DNA of 64,000 nt, taken from Cladochytrium replicatum (lineage: Eukaryota > Chytridiomycota > Chytridiomycetes > Cladochytriales > Cladochytriaceae). Shown here piece by piece: positions 44,431-60,384 of this stretch. The position numbers were made by a program, and so were the translations under genes. Position 1 is the first letter of the stretch. The number at the start of each line of letters is the position of its first letter. The notes below the pieces were generated by a model. The model was given only the letters and a program-made list of their open reading frames with translations, was not told the origin of the DNA and ran no database searches. Location of the stretch: assembly GCA_025526935.1 (NCBI GenBank), contig JAHLKD010000042.1, forward strand, positions 1 to 64,000, given 5' to 3'.

Positions 44431-46269
44431 AGTTATGGACTTCTGTGTTTTGTATTGTGCTGTTTAATGTTTCTTTTTCAAGAACAAAAAAGAAATTGTT
44501 TCGAGTTTGTGTTTGCGTTGTTGTTTTACATTTCTAAGTCATTGTATCATGTCTTTGCAAGCACCCGTCTCATGGGTTGGAGTGACAGAAAGTCGTTTGC
44601 CTGTTTGGTAGATAAAGAACCAGCCTACCATTGTTGTTACTTCACGTAACAACTAGTCTTTTCGTCTCATATGGCTAGATAAGTGACAGAAAAACCATTT
44701 CCTTTGTTCGTTTCTTGTGTTATTTACCTGCAAATTTCTCTTATTCGTTGGGATTATTTCTGTCACTTGCAGCACGTCCCCATACCGTTAGCTCCAATTT
44801 TTGTTTTGCTTTTTCCTTTGTGCTCTTTGCTGGCCACACTTTTCTTGCAACTTGGCATTTTGTGTGGAGGATCTAGTACTCATTCCCGCTCAAGAGACCC
44901 ATTTTCTTAGGGCACATTTGATTACACAGAAGAATTGCTTTCATCTCTAGCTATTTGCTCTCTTCACACACACAAATTGAAAAACTGAGAAATACCATCT
45001 CAGAGAACTTTCCATTACGATTTTTTTCTCCCTTTGACTGTTTGCTTTGGAAGTGCGATATTGGGCTGTTTTTAACTTTGCTTTACGAATATATGCACCT
45101 CTTTGGACTCATGCTTGCTTAGCTATGGCAGTCGAGCTAAGCTCTGAATTTAGCTCTAAGAAATTGCAAACTTTTGGATAGAGTGTCACATCTTCTATGC
45201 TACTGATTCAAAGATATAGTGTCTCTTTGCTCAGGCTTTCTACTATTCTGTTTCTTTCTGCACTGATAAGTGAATAAATATTTCCATTGCAAATGCTTGC
45301 ACCATCCCATGATTGTGCGTCAATCGTCAGGCAACGTTTTTATGAAACCCTCATTGCTTCGCTGGAGCACAATCACAACCAAAGCAAACATATCTATGAC
45401 TTTTGAATGGTTCTAATTTGGTTCTCCTTAAAGTTACTAGTCTCATTGTTGTCGTTGCTGCTGCAGAACTTAGGTGAACAATGTCAATCTACCTGCGATT
45501 GGCAATAGCCCCTTTCTTGATACCAGTTTATCCACACTTCAGGAAAGAAGCCGTCACTAAAACCTCCCCCCGTCTTTGTGCAGCTTCTTTTCGCACTCCA
45601 CACCAAAATGACTGCCATCTGGGTTTCAGCCAAGTCCTGTTTTTCGTTCTGCACCTTGAACCGCAGCAGTCAAGCATAGCAACCTCTATCCCAATATCTT
45701 TGTATGGTACTGGACGTGGGACTCCGCTCTCTTGGCTCTCAATGTCCATGAAGTTACAATTGGAGTTGCTTGCTTGCATCTTTATTTCCCTCACAACAAC
45801 GCATCAGTGAAATCGGATTTAACTCCATTTGCTTACTTTATTGGCTATTTGAGACAAACTGTAGTATAAGGGAAATATATATACTCGAAGATCTTCAGTC
45901 TTCTCTAGGTGTTGGTTTGGTTGCTCTACGTCCTCTTCTGTTTTGCCTTCTCTGTTTGTCTCTGTTGCAAACGCGCGTCCTCACCACAAATTGAAATACT
46001 GATAGCATAATAATGATAGCATAAGTTGATTTTAATCATTCTTTACTCCCAAAATTCCATGTGCTTGCTATGGAAAATTCAAATGGAAAGAGCATATCAG
46101 TCTTCATCTATTCAAATAATTTATGAAAATCAAATTTTGCTCAATGCAACCAATTCTTTAGCTCTTCTCGTTGATAGAAATGATGGACCTCTTTCTGACC
46201 AATCACTACCAGAACCGAACAATATTCCTTTGCACTCACAAGCAATACATTTTGAGAAAAAGGATTGCA
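44431..46269. other. AT-rich region without a supported gene
   Basis: Many short T-rich frames, mostly Leu/Phe/Cys-rich; no domain or RNA gene recognised. Confidence 0.45.
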
Positions 46270-47076
46270 AATATGTAACAGTTGTCTACTGGGGGAAGCA
46301 ACAAATGGTGGCAAAGTTTCAAACTGCGGACAGGGGCAAACGAAACTGCAATTGGTCCATTATGTGCAACAGCTAAAGACTGAAAATGCAACATCAACGG
46401 ATGAAGTGGGGGCACAACAGGCATAGGAACAATAACTTTAACATAAGGAGATGAACCATAACCAATTGGAGATAACCGATAGAATTGCAACACAGCAGCT
46501 GGCAACAGAGGGCTGGAATCACTAGACTAGCGAGCAGACATACGTGCCTGAAGGTACTTCAGCCTGAACTCAAAAGTAGCAAAAGTAGGAATTTGCACAA
46601 ACAGCAACAAGCCAACATGTGAAGTGGTATGGGCTAGCGAAAAAAGACGACACAGTGTATGATAACAAAAATGGCTCGAGTACCTGAAGCTGAGCAGTGG
46701 AAGGCCGAATAAGTGCTAAACCAAACTCAGGTGAAGGTCTAATAAAAGACAGAAACAACAACCTGGCAACACGAGGAGCAGACCCACCAAAGTACGAGAC
46801 ATAAGGTGCAAAAAGATGCAATGAGGCACAAGCTTTCTCTAAGCGATGATCAATAGTTGCAGCAAGATTAACCCTGCAATTGTAAAATAGTGACCAAGGT
46901 ACCTAAATGAAACTTTGATAGGGAGGGCAGAGCCGTGAAGCTTCAAGGGGTGGGTAACCGTTGAGAAGATAACACAGCAAACTTTGAAGGTGAAAACACA
47001 AAATAAGAATCAAAAGCAAAATCTTCACAAATTTTCAATGCACGTTGGGGTTGATCAGGGGTGGCAGAAATAACAT
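46270..47076 (-). pseudogene. LINE ORF2 C-terminal half, subfamily A, cut by Copia
   Basis: The minus strand reads, in broken frames, the LINE RT end and C-terminus: the equivalent of 12120-12300 near 46880-47076, YFGGSAPRVARLLFLSF and LALIRPSTAQLQVLE (46690-46820), and VLQFYR...GYGSSPY...PPLHPLMLHFQSL (46270-46500). It is very close to the copy at 12.1-12.9 kb. It is interrupted at 47076-47081 by the LTR of a Copia element just after the FADD region equivalent. Confidence 0.9.
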
Positions 47077-47080
47077 GTAT

Positions 47081-47300
47081 TGTCGTAAATAGATGGTTTT
47101 TCTAACTTCACTAGATTTATTGAGAAAGATTGTTCTCCTTTTATAGAGCAGAAACGGCAAAGGAAACATCTTGAAAGTAGGAAAAGAGAAAAGTAAAAGA
47201 AACTTTTAACTTTCCAAATCAGGTAAACAATCAAGAAAAATGAATGATTCAGTGGCAGATGAACGGTTCAGGTGTTAATGAACTTTTCCGATTTACGACA
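47081..47300 (-). repeat. 220-bp Copia LTR (3' LTR)
   Basis: The ends TGTCGTAAAT (47081) and ATTTACGACA (to 47300) are perfect 10-bp inverted repeats with TG..CA. On the minus strand it is preceded by GTAGGGGGAG, the polypurine tract (about 47301-47310). It sits at the 3' end of the Copia RNase H fragment. The five bases beyond the outer end are TGTAT (47076-47080); no partner duplication could be located. Confidence 0.92.
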
Positions 47301-47481
47301 CTCCCCCTACAACTGAACTGTGAAGAAACAAACGAGTAAGAGGTCAAATGGAATCACAAAAGGTTTAAATTGAACTGAGTTCCATTTTTCAATAGAAGAC
47401 AGAGAGAAACAAGAGAAAGGAACAAAAACAGGTGCAACTCAAAAAAAAAAAAGAGAAAACATCACAGTGATCCATTTATCG

Positions 47482-47890
47482 CTAAGTTGAAATTCCGATG
47501 AGTGAGCGCAGGTGAGCGAATGTCGGTGCCGATAGAGCTTTGTTAGATATGTCGGCGGCTTTGTCCTTAGTTTCTACGTAGATAGGCCCAATTGTCTCTT
47601 GCAGGATTGTGTCACAGATAAAGTGAAGGCGAATGTCGATGTGCTTAGTTCGTCCGTGTTCTGTCCGGTCTTTGAGGTGAGCAATACACGCTTGATTGTC
47701 TTCAAAAATGCTGATTGGCTTGTCGCTATCGATTCCTATTTCCGTAGTGAGCATCTTGAGCCATGTTGCTTCTTGTGCTGTAGTTGCGAACGCATAGAAC
47801 TCGGCTTCCATTGTTGAGAGAGCCACGGAGTGTTGAAGTCGAGATCGCCATGAGATGGGTCCACCGTTTGCCATGAAAACATACCCCCCC
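47482..47890 (-). pseudogene. Copia RNase H fragment (third family)
   Basis: About 135 residues of Copia RNase H: GGPISWRSRLQHSVALSTM, EAEFYAFATTAQEATWLK, SIFEDNQACIAHLKD, TKHIDIRLHFICDTI and KDKAADISNKALS. It is truncated upstream at about 47890, where the inverted ~290-bp duplication starts. Everything from Gag to RT is lost. The sequence differs from both other Copia families in the window. Confidence 0.92.
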
Positions 47891-48160
47891 AACTAGTAAA
47901 CAATATCCACACTGGCCGCTGAACATGGCCCTACAGCATTTCCTCATGCGCTATATAACCTAGCCGTTGCAAGGATTTTAGGAGTTGAGAAAACCAGTAA
48001 GAAAGGATATACTGGAACAGAACAAATGAAAACAGGAATAGGGGGGGGGGGGGGGGTGGGGTTCCAGCTCTACCGTCAAACTAAACATATTTGTCACCCA
48101 TCACTTTTTTGAACCAAAAGAGAAGAAAGGTGCAAACTAAAACTACTGAACTAACCCTGT
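47886..48160. repeat. Right arm of the ~290-bp inverted duplication
   Basis: Reverse complement of 44139-44430. On its left it joins the Copia RNase H fragment and on its right a LINE endonuclease fragment. Confidence 0.9.
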
Positions 48161-48515
48161 CGGCTAGACGACTATGAACTATGTAAGAAATAGGATCACA
48201 TTGAAGCAGAGGGTTGACAAACAACAAATCGATAATGGAGTCACCATTGCGAGAAGAAAATGTGGGGTTATGACAGGAAGGGTGCTTAACTAGAGAGAAA
48301 CTAGCGGCAGAAATACATTGCTCAAACAACCTACCCCTACGATTTGAAGAGTGATCACCAGTAGCTAAAAAACAGGCATTGAAATCGCCCAACAAAAGAA
48401 CAGGGCACGGAGACGACGGGACATGTTGAGGAAGCGAAGCAATAAACTCATCAAGGAAGGGGTCCTGAGCAATACCACACAGAGGCAAATAATACCCTCC
48501 AACATTGCATTTGGG
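48158..48515 (-). pseudogene. LINE endonuclease fragment, subfamily A
   Basis: A continuous minus-strand frame carries GGYYLPLCGIAQDPFLDEFI, VLLLGDFNACFLATGDHSS and NGDSIIDLLFVNPLLQ, matching 10230-10570. It keeps two bases that are missing at about 10320 in that copy, so its frame is intact here. It is truncated at both ends and has no RT attached. Confidence 0.92.
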
Positions 48516-49085
48516 TTGAGAAAACCTCATGCTCCCTATCTTGCCTTGAAACAAATAATGAAACCATTTCGTCAAGCTTGTGAGCAACGCAGGAGCTCAA
48601 CTGCCAGATTTGCAGGTAAACAACATTTGGGCGACATGAATAAAACATTGATACTGCTAACTGGTTGCACTTTCAGCATATCTGGGATGCTCAGGGGAGG
48701 TTTAGGATGGTGTGTACAGCAACAATGTGGAAACACATAACAGTACATTCCTATTCTTGAAGCGGATCTTTGATTGGTAAATCTCATCATTACTATTATT
48801 GGCGTATTGCTACTTTAACATTTTTGCCCAACATTTTGATTTACCTGGGGTGCAGGATTCCCTACGTGCTGGTCTCTAGGATTGCTGATGCCTGATCACA
48901 GAGCGGCTGTTTGCCCAGCTTTCATGCCTGTCTGTTTTGGACATGCCGCTTGTCACCATGTAGCATATGCAACTGTGATGAAATGAGGTTCTCAGCAAAA
49001 CTACAACCATTTCATTAAAACAATTTTTTTACAATGACCAATCAGAAATAATACACTGCTGCCAATCATAGATCACAGTTGCCAC
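48516..49085. other. Intergenic, no supported gene
   Basis: No domain or repeat recognised; the right end probably holds the 3' untranslated region of the phytanoyl-CoA hydroxylase gene. Confidence 0.4.
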
Positions 49086-50340
49086 TCAAGCCATTGTGCC
49101 TTCATTGCCTTTCACAAGACGTCCCTGAAATTACTTCAGATACAAAGCAGAGACGTTGATGTGACCGACTTTACCTTGATCTGCCACACGGCCTGGAAAG
49201 GAACTTCCATTCCACCTGCCTTGCGCTTGGCAATCTCTTCGACTTCCTTTGCAATCTCCTCTTGGAGCGTGCCTTTGACATCAACATCTAATAAAAATTT
49301 GGGTCAGCTCTGCGGAACCATGAAATAATAATTGCAGCTCACATTCGCAGAAAGAAGATGCGTAGTGGCAAGAGATGGCCTTGCGGTAACCCTGAGTGCG
49401 GTTCGCACCAGATCCGTGAATGAGGAGAGGGTGGAAGAAGATGGTGTCTCCGGGCTCCATCTCGGCGTACACACGCGGGGCCTCTTTTCCAGAGGAAAGA
49501 TCGGTAACGCCATGATACATTTTGTTCACACCAGATTCCCTATGAATCGTTCTTCGTGAGAAACACGGTAAATATTGATCGTGATTATGCAGCGCTAACC
49601 ATTCTGGATAACCGTGATGAAGGAGCTCGCCTTTGTGAGTCCCGGGCAGCACGACAAGGCATCCGTTTGCACGAGTTACATTCTCAATTGCAGTCCATGA
49701 GCAAACGATGCGATCAGCTGGGCGGAAGGGGAAATCTGATTTTATCATACAAACCGTAGTAAGTACATAACTGATGTTCATTGCATTAACACAACTCACA
49801 GTGGAGATCCTGGTGAAGGGGGTGGCGGCCACTCTCCCCAACGTTCGGAGGTTTGTTGATGAGCATAGTGTGCATTGCCATGATATCAGGGCCGGTAAAT
49901 GCCTCGACATAGCGCAAAATCTCCTGGCGAGAGAAGTACTCTGCAAGAACTTCATCATCCTACTCAAACAGTGTGCCGGAACAATATTTAGCCGGCGTTG
50001 GTGGAGCACGTTCATCTGTTCGACTAACCTGGAAATCCTGGATCTTCGTAACCGCAGCCTCTCCGGTCGCTTTCGGTGCACCTTCCTTTGTCAACGCAAC
50101 GTCCTTCATCATGAGCATAGTGATTGGGCGAGGAACCGTTCCTTCGGCCAGCTCGATGAAGCGGCGTTTGTACTTCTGGAGCTCGACTTCGGGAACCAGC
50201 TTCTTGACAAGGAAGTAGCCGTTCTCTTCGTAGAACGCGCGCTGCTCAGGTGTGAGCACCTTGTCTGCGTGCGGCGTGAGGGTGTACTTTAGCGGGCGGA
50301 TGTGTTCGCGGACAGCGGAGATGCGGTTTGAAGCAGACAT
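49086..50340 (-). CDS. Phytanoyl-CoA 2-hydroxylase (PhyH family)
   Basis: It is an Fe(II)/2-oxoglutarate dioxygenase hydroxylating phytanoyl-CoA or other 2-substituted acyl-CoA in peroxisomal alpha-oxidation. Six exons fit: 50029-50340, 49800-49959, 49600-49735, 49343-49539, 49175-49287 and 49086-49124, with introns of 50-69 nt and matching phases; about 318 residues. The iron-binding motif is HQDLHYFPFRP (HxD), with the distal His in [30 protein letters not shown] and [10 protein letters not shown] are also typical of animal PHYH, which is about this length without its presequence. Residues 6-14, RISAVREHI, resemble a PTS2 peroxisomal signal. The 3' end is only 39 nt in the last exon. It is head-to-tail with XPF. 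Confidence 0.95.
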
Positions 50341-50659
50341 TCTAGCGAGGGATGCACTCTTGAGTTCTCAGCTTTCGGTGGGCAGCTATGACGAAACAGA
50401 ATCACAGCGTATTTTTCTGTCCATTTATAAAGATTTATGTGAGGTTTGTGAACCATGTGACAGAACTGCCATTGCACGTGGTGATCGTGTGTGCCGCAGC
50501 TCATCGACGGGTGAATTGTTGAAGCGGTGTTCCCCCACGTGATTCAATCATTCAAACCTTAGATGGCAGTGGCCGTTCAATTCGTGCCTTCTAGTGTTTT
50601 TGGCTCTCGTTTTGAAACAGCTTAAAATAACCATGGGTTCTCAATGGTATGACAAAATT

Positions 50660-53600
50660 TTATGGAACAAACCATCCTCCACCGGTAACCTCCCCAGCGG
50701 ACTCCAGTCTCAAAGCCTCTTCTGCTCCATCATCTTTAGCATCTGCTCTGAAAAACTCAAACATGTGCCTTCCGTTCTCCTCTCCAAGAAGCTCAATGCA
50801 GCTCTTCCGATCCATTTGTGCCAGCTCAGCCATGTTGCGTACTTTTGACATCACGAAGCGATAGTTTCTCGATGTGATCCCACGCACAGATCTCAACATG
50901 TCCTTTAAAGGATTTGAGTGTTGAATTGAACCCAAATGTTCAGATCAGCATACCTGTGGTGTAATGCTATAAGCACTGTCCAAGTCGTCCTTCTTTTCTA
51001 CTCCCACCGCCATGGTCGCCTCCATATCGGGCTCATCTTGATTTTTCTGAAAGCCAAGAACTCAAAACAAATCGTGAAACACGAAAGGTTTTAGCGAACC
51101 TTGAGATCTTCAAATATCTCTGCTGTCGCCTGTGGTCCAACTGACCAGATCACTTTCAACTTCGGAAACGTTAAGCACAATAGCACCAGCCGACTCGATA
51201 CATCCATCATCGTTCCGCCTCCTCCAGAACTTCCACCGCCGCCACCTTTCACCGCGACATCCGAGAATCCTTGAAGACCACCTGCAAACGGCACGCGAGA
51301 GGTCGCACCAATGTCTTCACCCCCACTGAACTCGATCAAGAGCAATGGAAATTTGTAGTGAACGCACATGGCTTCGCTTTGCGTATACAGCCGACCAGAC
51401 TTGAGTGAACCCACGAGATCTGAGACCGACTTGCGTTCCACGCAAATCAAGGGTGAAAGAACGTAATCGCCCACTTCGAGGGTACATGGCCGGATCTTGA
51501 GGTGACGTGTGTGAAGGAGTTGTGGGAGAGAGGAGCGGAATTCCCGGACGTCAACAATAACCTTTAAAGATATGGTTTTGTTGGATGACCAATCAAATTC
51601 TCGGCTTCAATACCTTGTTTGATTCGCTGGCTGGAATAACCTGCCCTCCCGCCAATCGTGTATTTAGTCCTCTCCAGAATGCGTCGTCCACATCGATATC
51701 CGCCCGTCCGTCTTGGTCCAGCGGTATCGCCATATTCTGATCAACATGATGGAAATAAGAACCAAAAGATCTCGTTTCTAATTCCTCCCTCACCGCTTTC
51801 TCGTGTATCAATTTTTCAAATGCCTCCTTCTCCTTTCTGACAGATGAGAGATACCTCTGCTCCTCCACAGAATTCTTATAACTCATAAAATATAGCCTCG
51901 TGTGACCGTGTGATTGATGCGCTGCTCTCCAGACCTGAAATCCATAAATTTGTCAAACCTAGTTCTTTGGCACATTCATTCACTCAAATACCTCAACTCG
52001 TCGCACAAAACCAAGGTCTGGATCATACATAATGATCCAATTGGGCATCAATTCTTCAAGCAACCGCGAATCCTCATCGCCCGTTACTCCTCCTCCTGCA
52101 AACGTAGCCGCGTAAGACGAGGTGAGTGCGTAGGAACGAACAACTGTAGTCAATGATTGATCGACGACCTCGTAGCACTCTCGGTCCAGAAAACGTCCAG
52201 TGGTGGAAACGGCATGCTGCACGTCGTTCTGGAATCCTTCTTCTTCATCCAGAGCATGAGAGTTGAGACTACATGAAACAAATTGACAAGGTAAATTAAT
52301 TGAGAATATGACGAAAGAACCTACAAGTTTGCTATATCCATGGCTTCGTCTTCGAAAGAGATTGGAACATCGTCTGAATCCACCACGCCAATTGCTGCAG
52401 CAGAGTTGCCCAGGTCGGCAGCACCGCGTGCTCCTGCAGAGCTACCCCCTCTTTGCCGTCTCCGTTTGTTGGCAGGAGCGTTACCCCTTACGGCACCAGC
52501 AGCTGCTCCTCGACCATCACCTCTCCCGACCCCGACGCTCCCTGCGCTGCCACCACGTCCTCCACGATCAGCACTACCCCACTTCTTCTTACCAGAAGCA
52601 AAATTCTTCGTCACTTGTGTCAACCTTCCCTTCCACCGAAAATAATTCCGCAAAAGCCGCATCATCATCGCTTCAGCCCCTGGACTGCTGAACTTGCTTT
52701 CTGTCGGTGTAGTTGATGAAGACGTCGAAGAGTCTCCGACGTCTCCAGCATTTTCAGCAGGAACAGTCGACGTGGTATCATCAAACATTTCTGTGTCCCG
52801 AGGTTGTTCTTCCTCCTCTTTTATGTCACGCTTTCGTTTGCCACGAGATCGATTTTTGGGTTTCTTTGACGGTACACTCGATGGGGCTACCTCCTCGACG
52901 TCAGGTTTTACGTAAGTAAGGTCCATCCCTTCAAGTAACTCTCGGATCTGACCGCACGTCCGATCTCCTTCTGTCATGATGAGCACTGCCCCCGGTACTA
53001 CATAAGCAGTGAAGACTTGAGCCATAAAATATGGTCAAATTCTACTCCCCACCTTCACCCGAGTCGAGCATTGCCTTTCTCTCCGCCTCGATCTCCCGCA
53101 ACAGATCCCGCAGCGCCTTCCACTTTGGAAGTTCCTCAAGCACAGGATGCACTCCAGTCGGTAACCCGTCAACCACCTTCTCCTTCGAAGTTGTGCTGCG
53201 TAGATACACCCTCTGCCTCGCAAGTGAGAAGATGGTGTGCGCGGCGTCCATAAGCAGCCACGGACTCTGTTGGCCCCAGTCCGCGCCACGGAAGATCGCG
53301 GTGGAGCTATTGGCCATCGCGACGTTGCTGGTGAGAATGGTCTCGAGGAAGGAGTTGAATGTGACGCTATCGTAGGTAATGAGATAGCTAGGTAATCGTG
53401 GGAATAGTTCAGTTTTTGAAAATAGTTTGCTTGAGTGGAGATTGAACCTGAGAAGGCGACGGAGAGTTTTGATATCCGAAACGAGCTGCCGTGTTCTCGC
53501 GGAAACGCGATGCCAAATAGAGTCGAGCTGGATGCGAACTATCACATCGAAGGATTTGTGGAGCGAGTTTTCCAATGTGAAGTCGTCAAGCTCGATCTGC

Positions 53601-54774
53601 GCAAGTTTTCACGGATCAGTACCAGATATCAGTACCAGACAGCCAGAAATGTCAAAACGCCTCACAGATGGATTCGCACGGCGAAGATCTGCCACGCAGG
53701 ACTCCATGCACTCCAATAGCGCAGCCTGGATGCTCCGCATGTGTGCTGTGAGCTGAACATGTAGCTCGATCACGTCGACCGGATCCCGTTGTTTCTGGAT
53801 AACATCTGACACTGTGACTTGGAATCTTCAAGTGCTTTCAGAGAAAGAGCGTGTTGAGGTTAAAATCAAATGTACCTTGGCCAAAGGTACACTTTCCGTT
53901 GGAACAAAAGCTTCATTGTCCGCTCAAGCTTTCGGATCCCTCCCGCTGCAAACGCTTCCGCTTGATCTGAAAAAGCTTTGATGAATCCTACCTACAGGGT
54001 CCGCATCAGAACGAATACAACTTTAGCGAAAAAACAAACAGTTCTCACTTTGTTTTTATCGCGGAATAGCCGTAATATGAAAGCCTCCGTGGATGTCTCG
54101 GTTACTCTGAGGTCATAAATATATATTAAATACTCATATTATGAATTCCATTACATCGTCATGACCCATCTCCTAACCCGAAAGTACGTTGCTGATTGCG
54201 AATGAACTCACCTATGTGCATGATTCACCATGATCCCCGTAATCTTGTCGACCGGAACCACCTCATTCAGCATATCCACCACAAGGATACGAGATGTGAC
54301 TGAAAGAACCCCACCTGAAAGATACAGCTTCGATCTACATGTTTTATCATCAATCATTCGATCAACCGATGCATTCTGTCCTCGAAAATCCCGAAAATAC
54401 TACCTCTCATTCGCCGGCGTCTCATTGTTGATCACCCGCAACAAATCAGGATGAATGCGGTCGACATCATCAGGAGTATCATTTCCTAACGCCGCGGCGG
54501 CAATCACTAAGTCCTCTCGCAGCAATTCCACTTCACGAGCAGATGCATTGAGAAGCAAAACTAGATTGTATGGATCCGTATGGATCTGCAGGAGCGTGAC
54601 CAGCACTTGGCGCAGTCCAAGACCTCGCGCAATGATCAGAAGACCGTCGCCGGAAGGAATTGCTGACAGTGCTGGTCTTGATGTTGAGGATGAGGCAGGC
54701 TTGTGTGATGGAGATGAGACTGCCAGCAGGTCGCCGACCATTTGTGTGTGGAAGGATGTGAGAAGATGGGCCAT
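50660..54774 (-). CDS. XPF/Rad1 structure-specific DNA endonuclease subunit
   Basis: XPF, with ERCC1/Rad10, cuts 5' of lesions in nucleotide excision repair and acts in crosslink repair and recombination. Thirteen exons fit: 54404-54774, 54212-54334, 54049-54106, 53876-53991, 53666-53825, 53448-53596, 53053-53387, 52325-52985, 51992-52268, 51614-51934, 51100-51561, 50954-51046 and 50660-50902. All phases agree; about 1,122 residues. The inactive helicase-like N-part has [20 protein letters not shown] and RKVYLWPRF. The nuclease active site is complete, [20 protein letters not shown] (GD...ERKxxxD). The C-terminal helix-hairpin-helix region is [19 protein letters not shown] Ser/Gly/Lys-rich linker (about 52400-52880) adds length. 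A Gly-rich insert lies in the nuclease near 51200-51260. The start at 54774 lies 110 bp from the end of SPT16. Confidence 0.96.
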
Positions 54775-54884
54775 GGTGAGTAACAGGGAACGCGTGTGGC
54801 TGAGTGGGAGACCAAGCCCAAGGTGTAACCGGACACCGAATAAGATATATTTAAAAAAAAAAGTCGAGTACATTCTGCTTGAGT

Positions 54885-59035
<4,151 letters not shown>

Positions 59036-59896
59036 TTCGCCAGTGGAGAGGATTTGGTGCAGAAACTTGCTGTTTATGGAAGGCTGCGGCGCAGTCTACT
59101 CTGGACTTGGACACAAACTGGAGGAACAAATCATGAGAGAAACCAACAGAAAATTTCTGTGATAGGATATCGACCACGGTACGATCATTTTACATATTTC
59201 TTGATGAGATGGTGTCGTAGATAATCTGGCTCTTGAGCTTTCTCTTCATAGAAGTCACAAATAGTAAGGTCATCCTCATGCAGAGAAGCTCTGCGTTAAC
59301 ATATTAATATTACATCAAAGGAACGATCCTTCCTGATTGAGACACGTATTCTGAATACAAGGTTCAAATGGTTTGCATGCACTGTTTTAAGCCAGCCGAA
59401 GTGCAGCGTTGAAGCCATCCAGAATTGCAAAGAGCCACATGCCTGTAGGTTGATCACGATTGCTTATTGCATTCAAGTATTGTTAAGTAGCATGCCATAG
59501 ATCAATACAATGCTCTGATCTGCTTTTAAACCAATAGAAAACGTGTCACACGTGGAATTTGGAATTTATGATTATAAGCCAGATTATCTTACACCACCAC
59601 CCCCACAACAAACCATAGACCCTAGATTGAAGCGCTGAAACGATGGATACTAACACAAAAAAGTCTGATGCTGGTCTCAGTGGACTGATCCCTTTCAACT
59701 GTTACCTTGATATAAAAGATCTAACCGGTATTAGTGATCGGAGCAGGGTACCCGAGAACAGGTACCATGACGGACCCAAAAGACGATACTGCACATACTT
59801 GGTTTTCGATCATACCATAAGAGAGAGATATATTCCATCGAAGAACCATTTTGTGTTACTTCAACTCTTGTCAAAGGTTTTTACTAGCAAGGATGG
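59036..59896. other. Intergenic, no supported gene
   Basis: It contains the SPT16 upstream region and AT-rich sequence. A 97-residue frame at 59643-59936 (MDTNTKKSDAGLSGLIPF) resembles nothing I know and overlaps the broken sulfotransferase, so I do not call it. Confidence 0.4.
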
Positions 59897-59899
59897 ATT

Positions 59900-60260
59900 T
59901 CGCATGTGGGCGGACATTCTGGGTCACGAACACTGAGGTGAATCTGGGAAACACCAGGACTAGCCTCCTTTGACGTGCGACGCAGAAAAGCCTTGCCTTT
60001 GCGTTCGAATATTTCTTGGACAGTTCCTTCAAGGGAGTCACAAAAGATTCCGGAGAAGGGCTGAAGTTACGGATTACCTTATAGAAAATGCACCCCAGGT
60101 GGTCAACTGTCGCAGCGTACCTGTCGAAACTGCGATCCCAGTCGGGATTGCCTGTATTTCGCACACAATTGTTGGTTTTTTTTTCTCAAAAGGAGTAGTT
60201 ATGTCGTTGGTCTACCTTCCGCAAAGTGGTACAAATCTGCCAAAGGCACGGTGTTTAAGG
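59900..60260 (-). pseudogene. Sulfotransferase-like gene, N-terminal half, inverted
   Basis: The minus strand carries spliced pieces of a P-loop sulfotransferase-like protein of the fungal Sulfotransfer_4 type: a piece ending YHFAEG (to 60216), GNPDWDRSFDRYAATVDH then LGCIFYK (60078-60151), ELSKKYSNAK (59997-60026) and IHLSVRDPE (about 59917-59943). Introns are 60152-60215, 60027-60077 and 59944-59996; the last has a GC donor (AAAG/GCAAGG...CCCAG). Together they follow the family order up to the VRDPE motif, where the coding sequence stops. The C-terminal half lies on the opposite strand from about 60385. The P-loop start was not found. Confidence 0.6.
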
Positions 60261-60384
60261 ATTGGGGGTAACAATCACAAGTGTTTTGGCACATATCACT
60301 GATTCGAATGAAACAAGTCAATCTTGCTTCCACTATTGCAACCGTGGAGCGCCAAGACATTCTGGAAGGCATTTAGGGGCTAAT

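Noticed and set aside
44401-45994. Several hydrophobic 75-110-codon frames in the AT-rich region
   Set aside because: Leu/Phe/Cys composition follows from T-rich DNA; no conserved motif or signal of coding constraint.
59643-59936. 97-codon frame starting MDTNTKKSDAG
   Set aside because: It overlaps sulfotransferase remnants on the other strand and resembles no family; could be chance.
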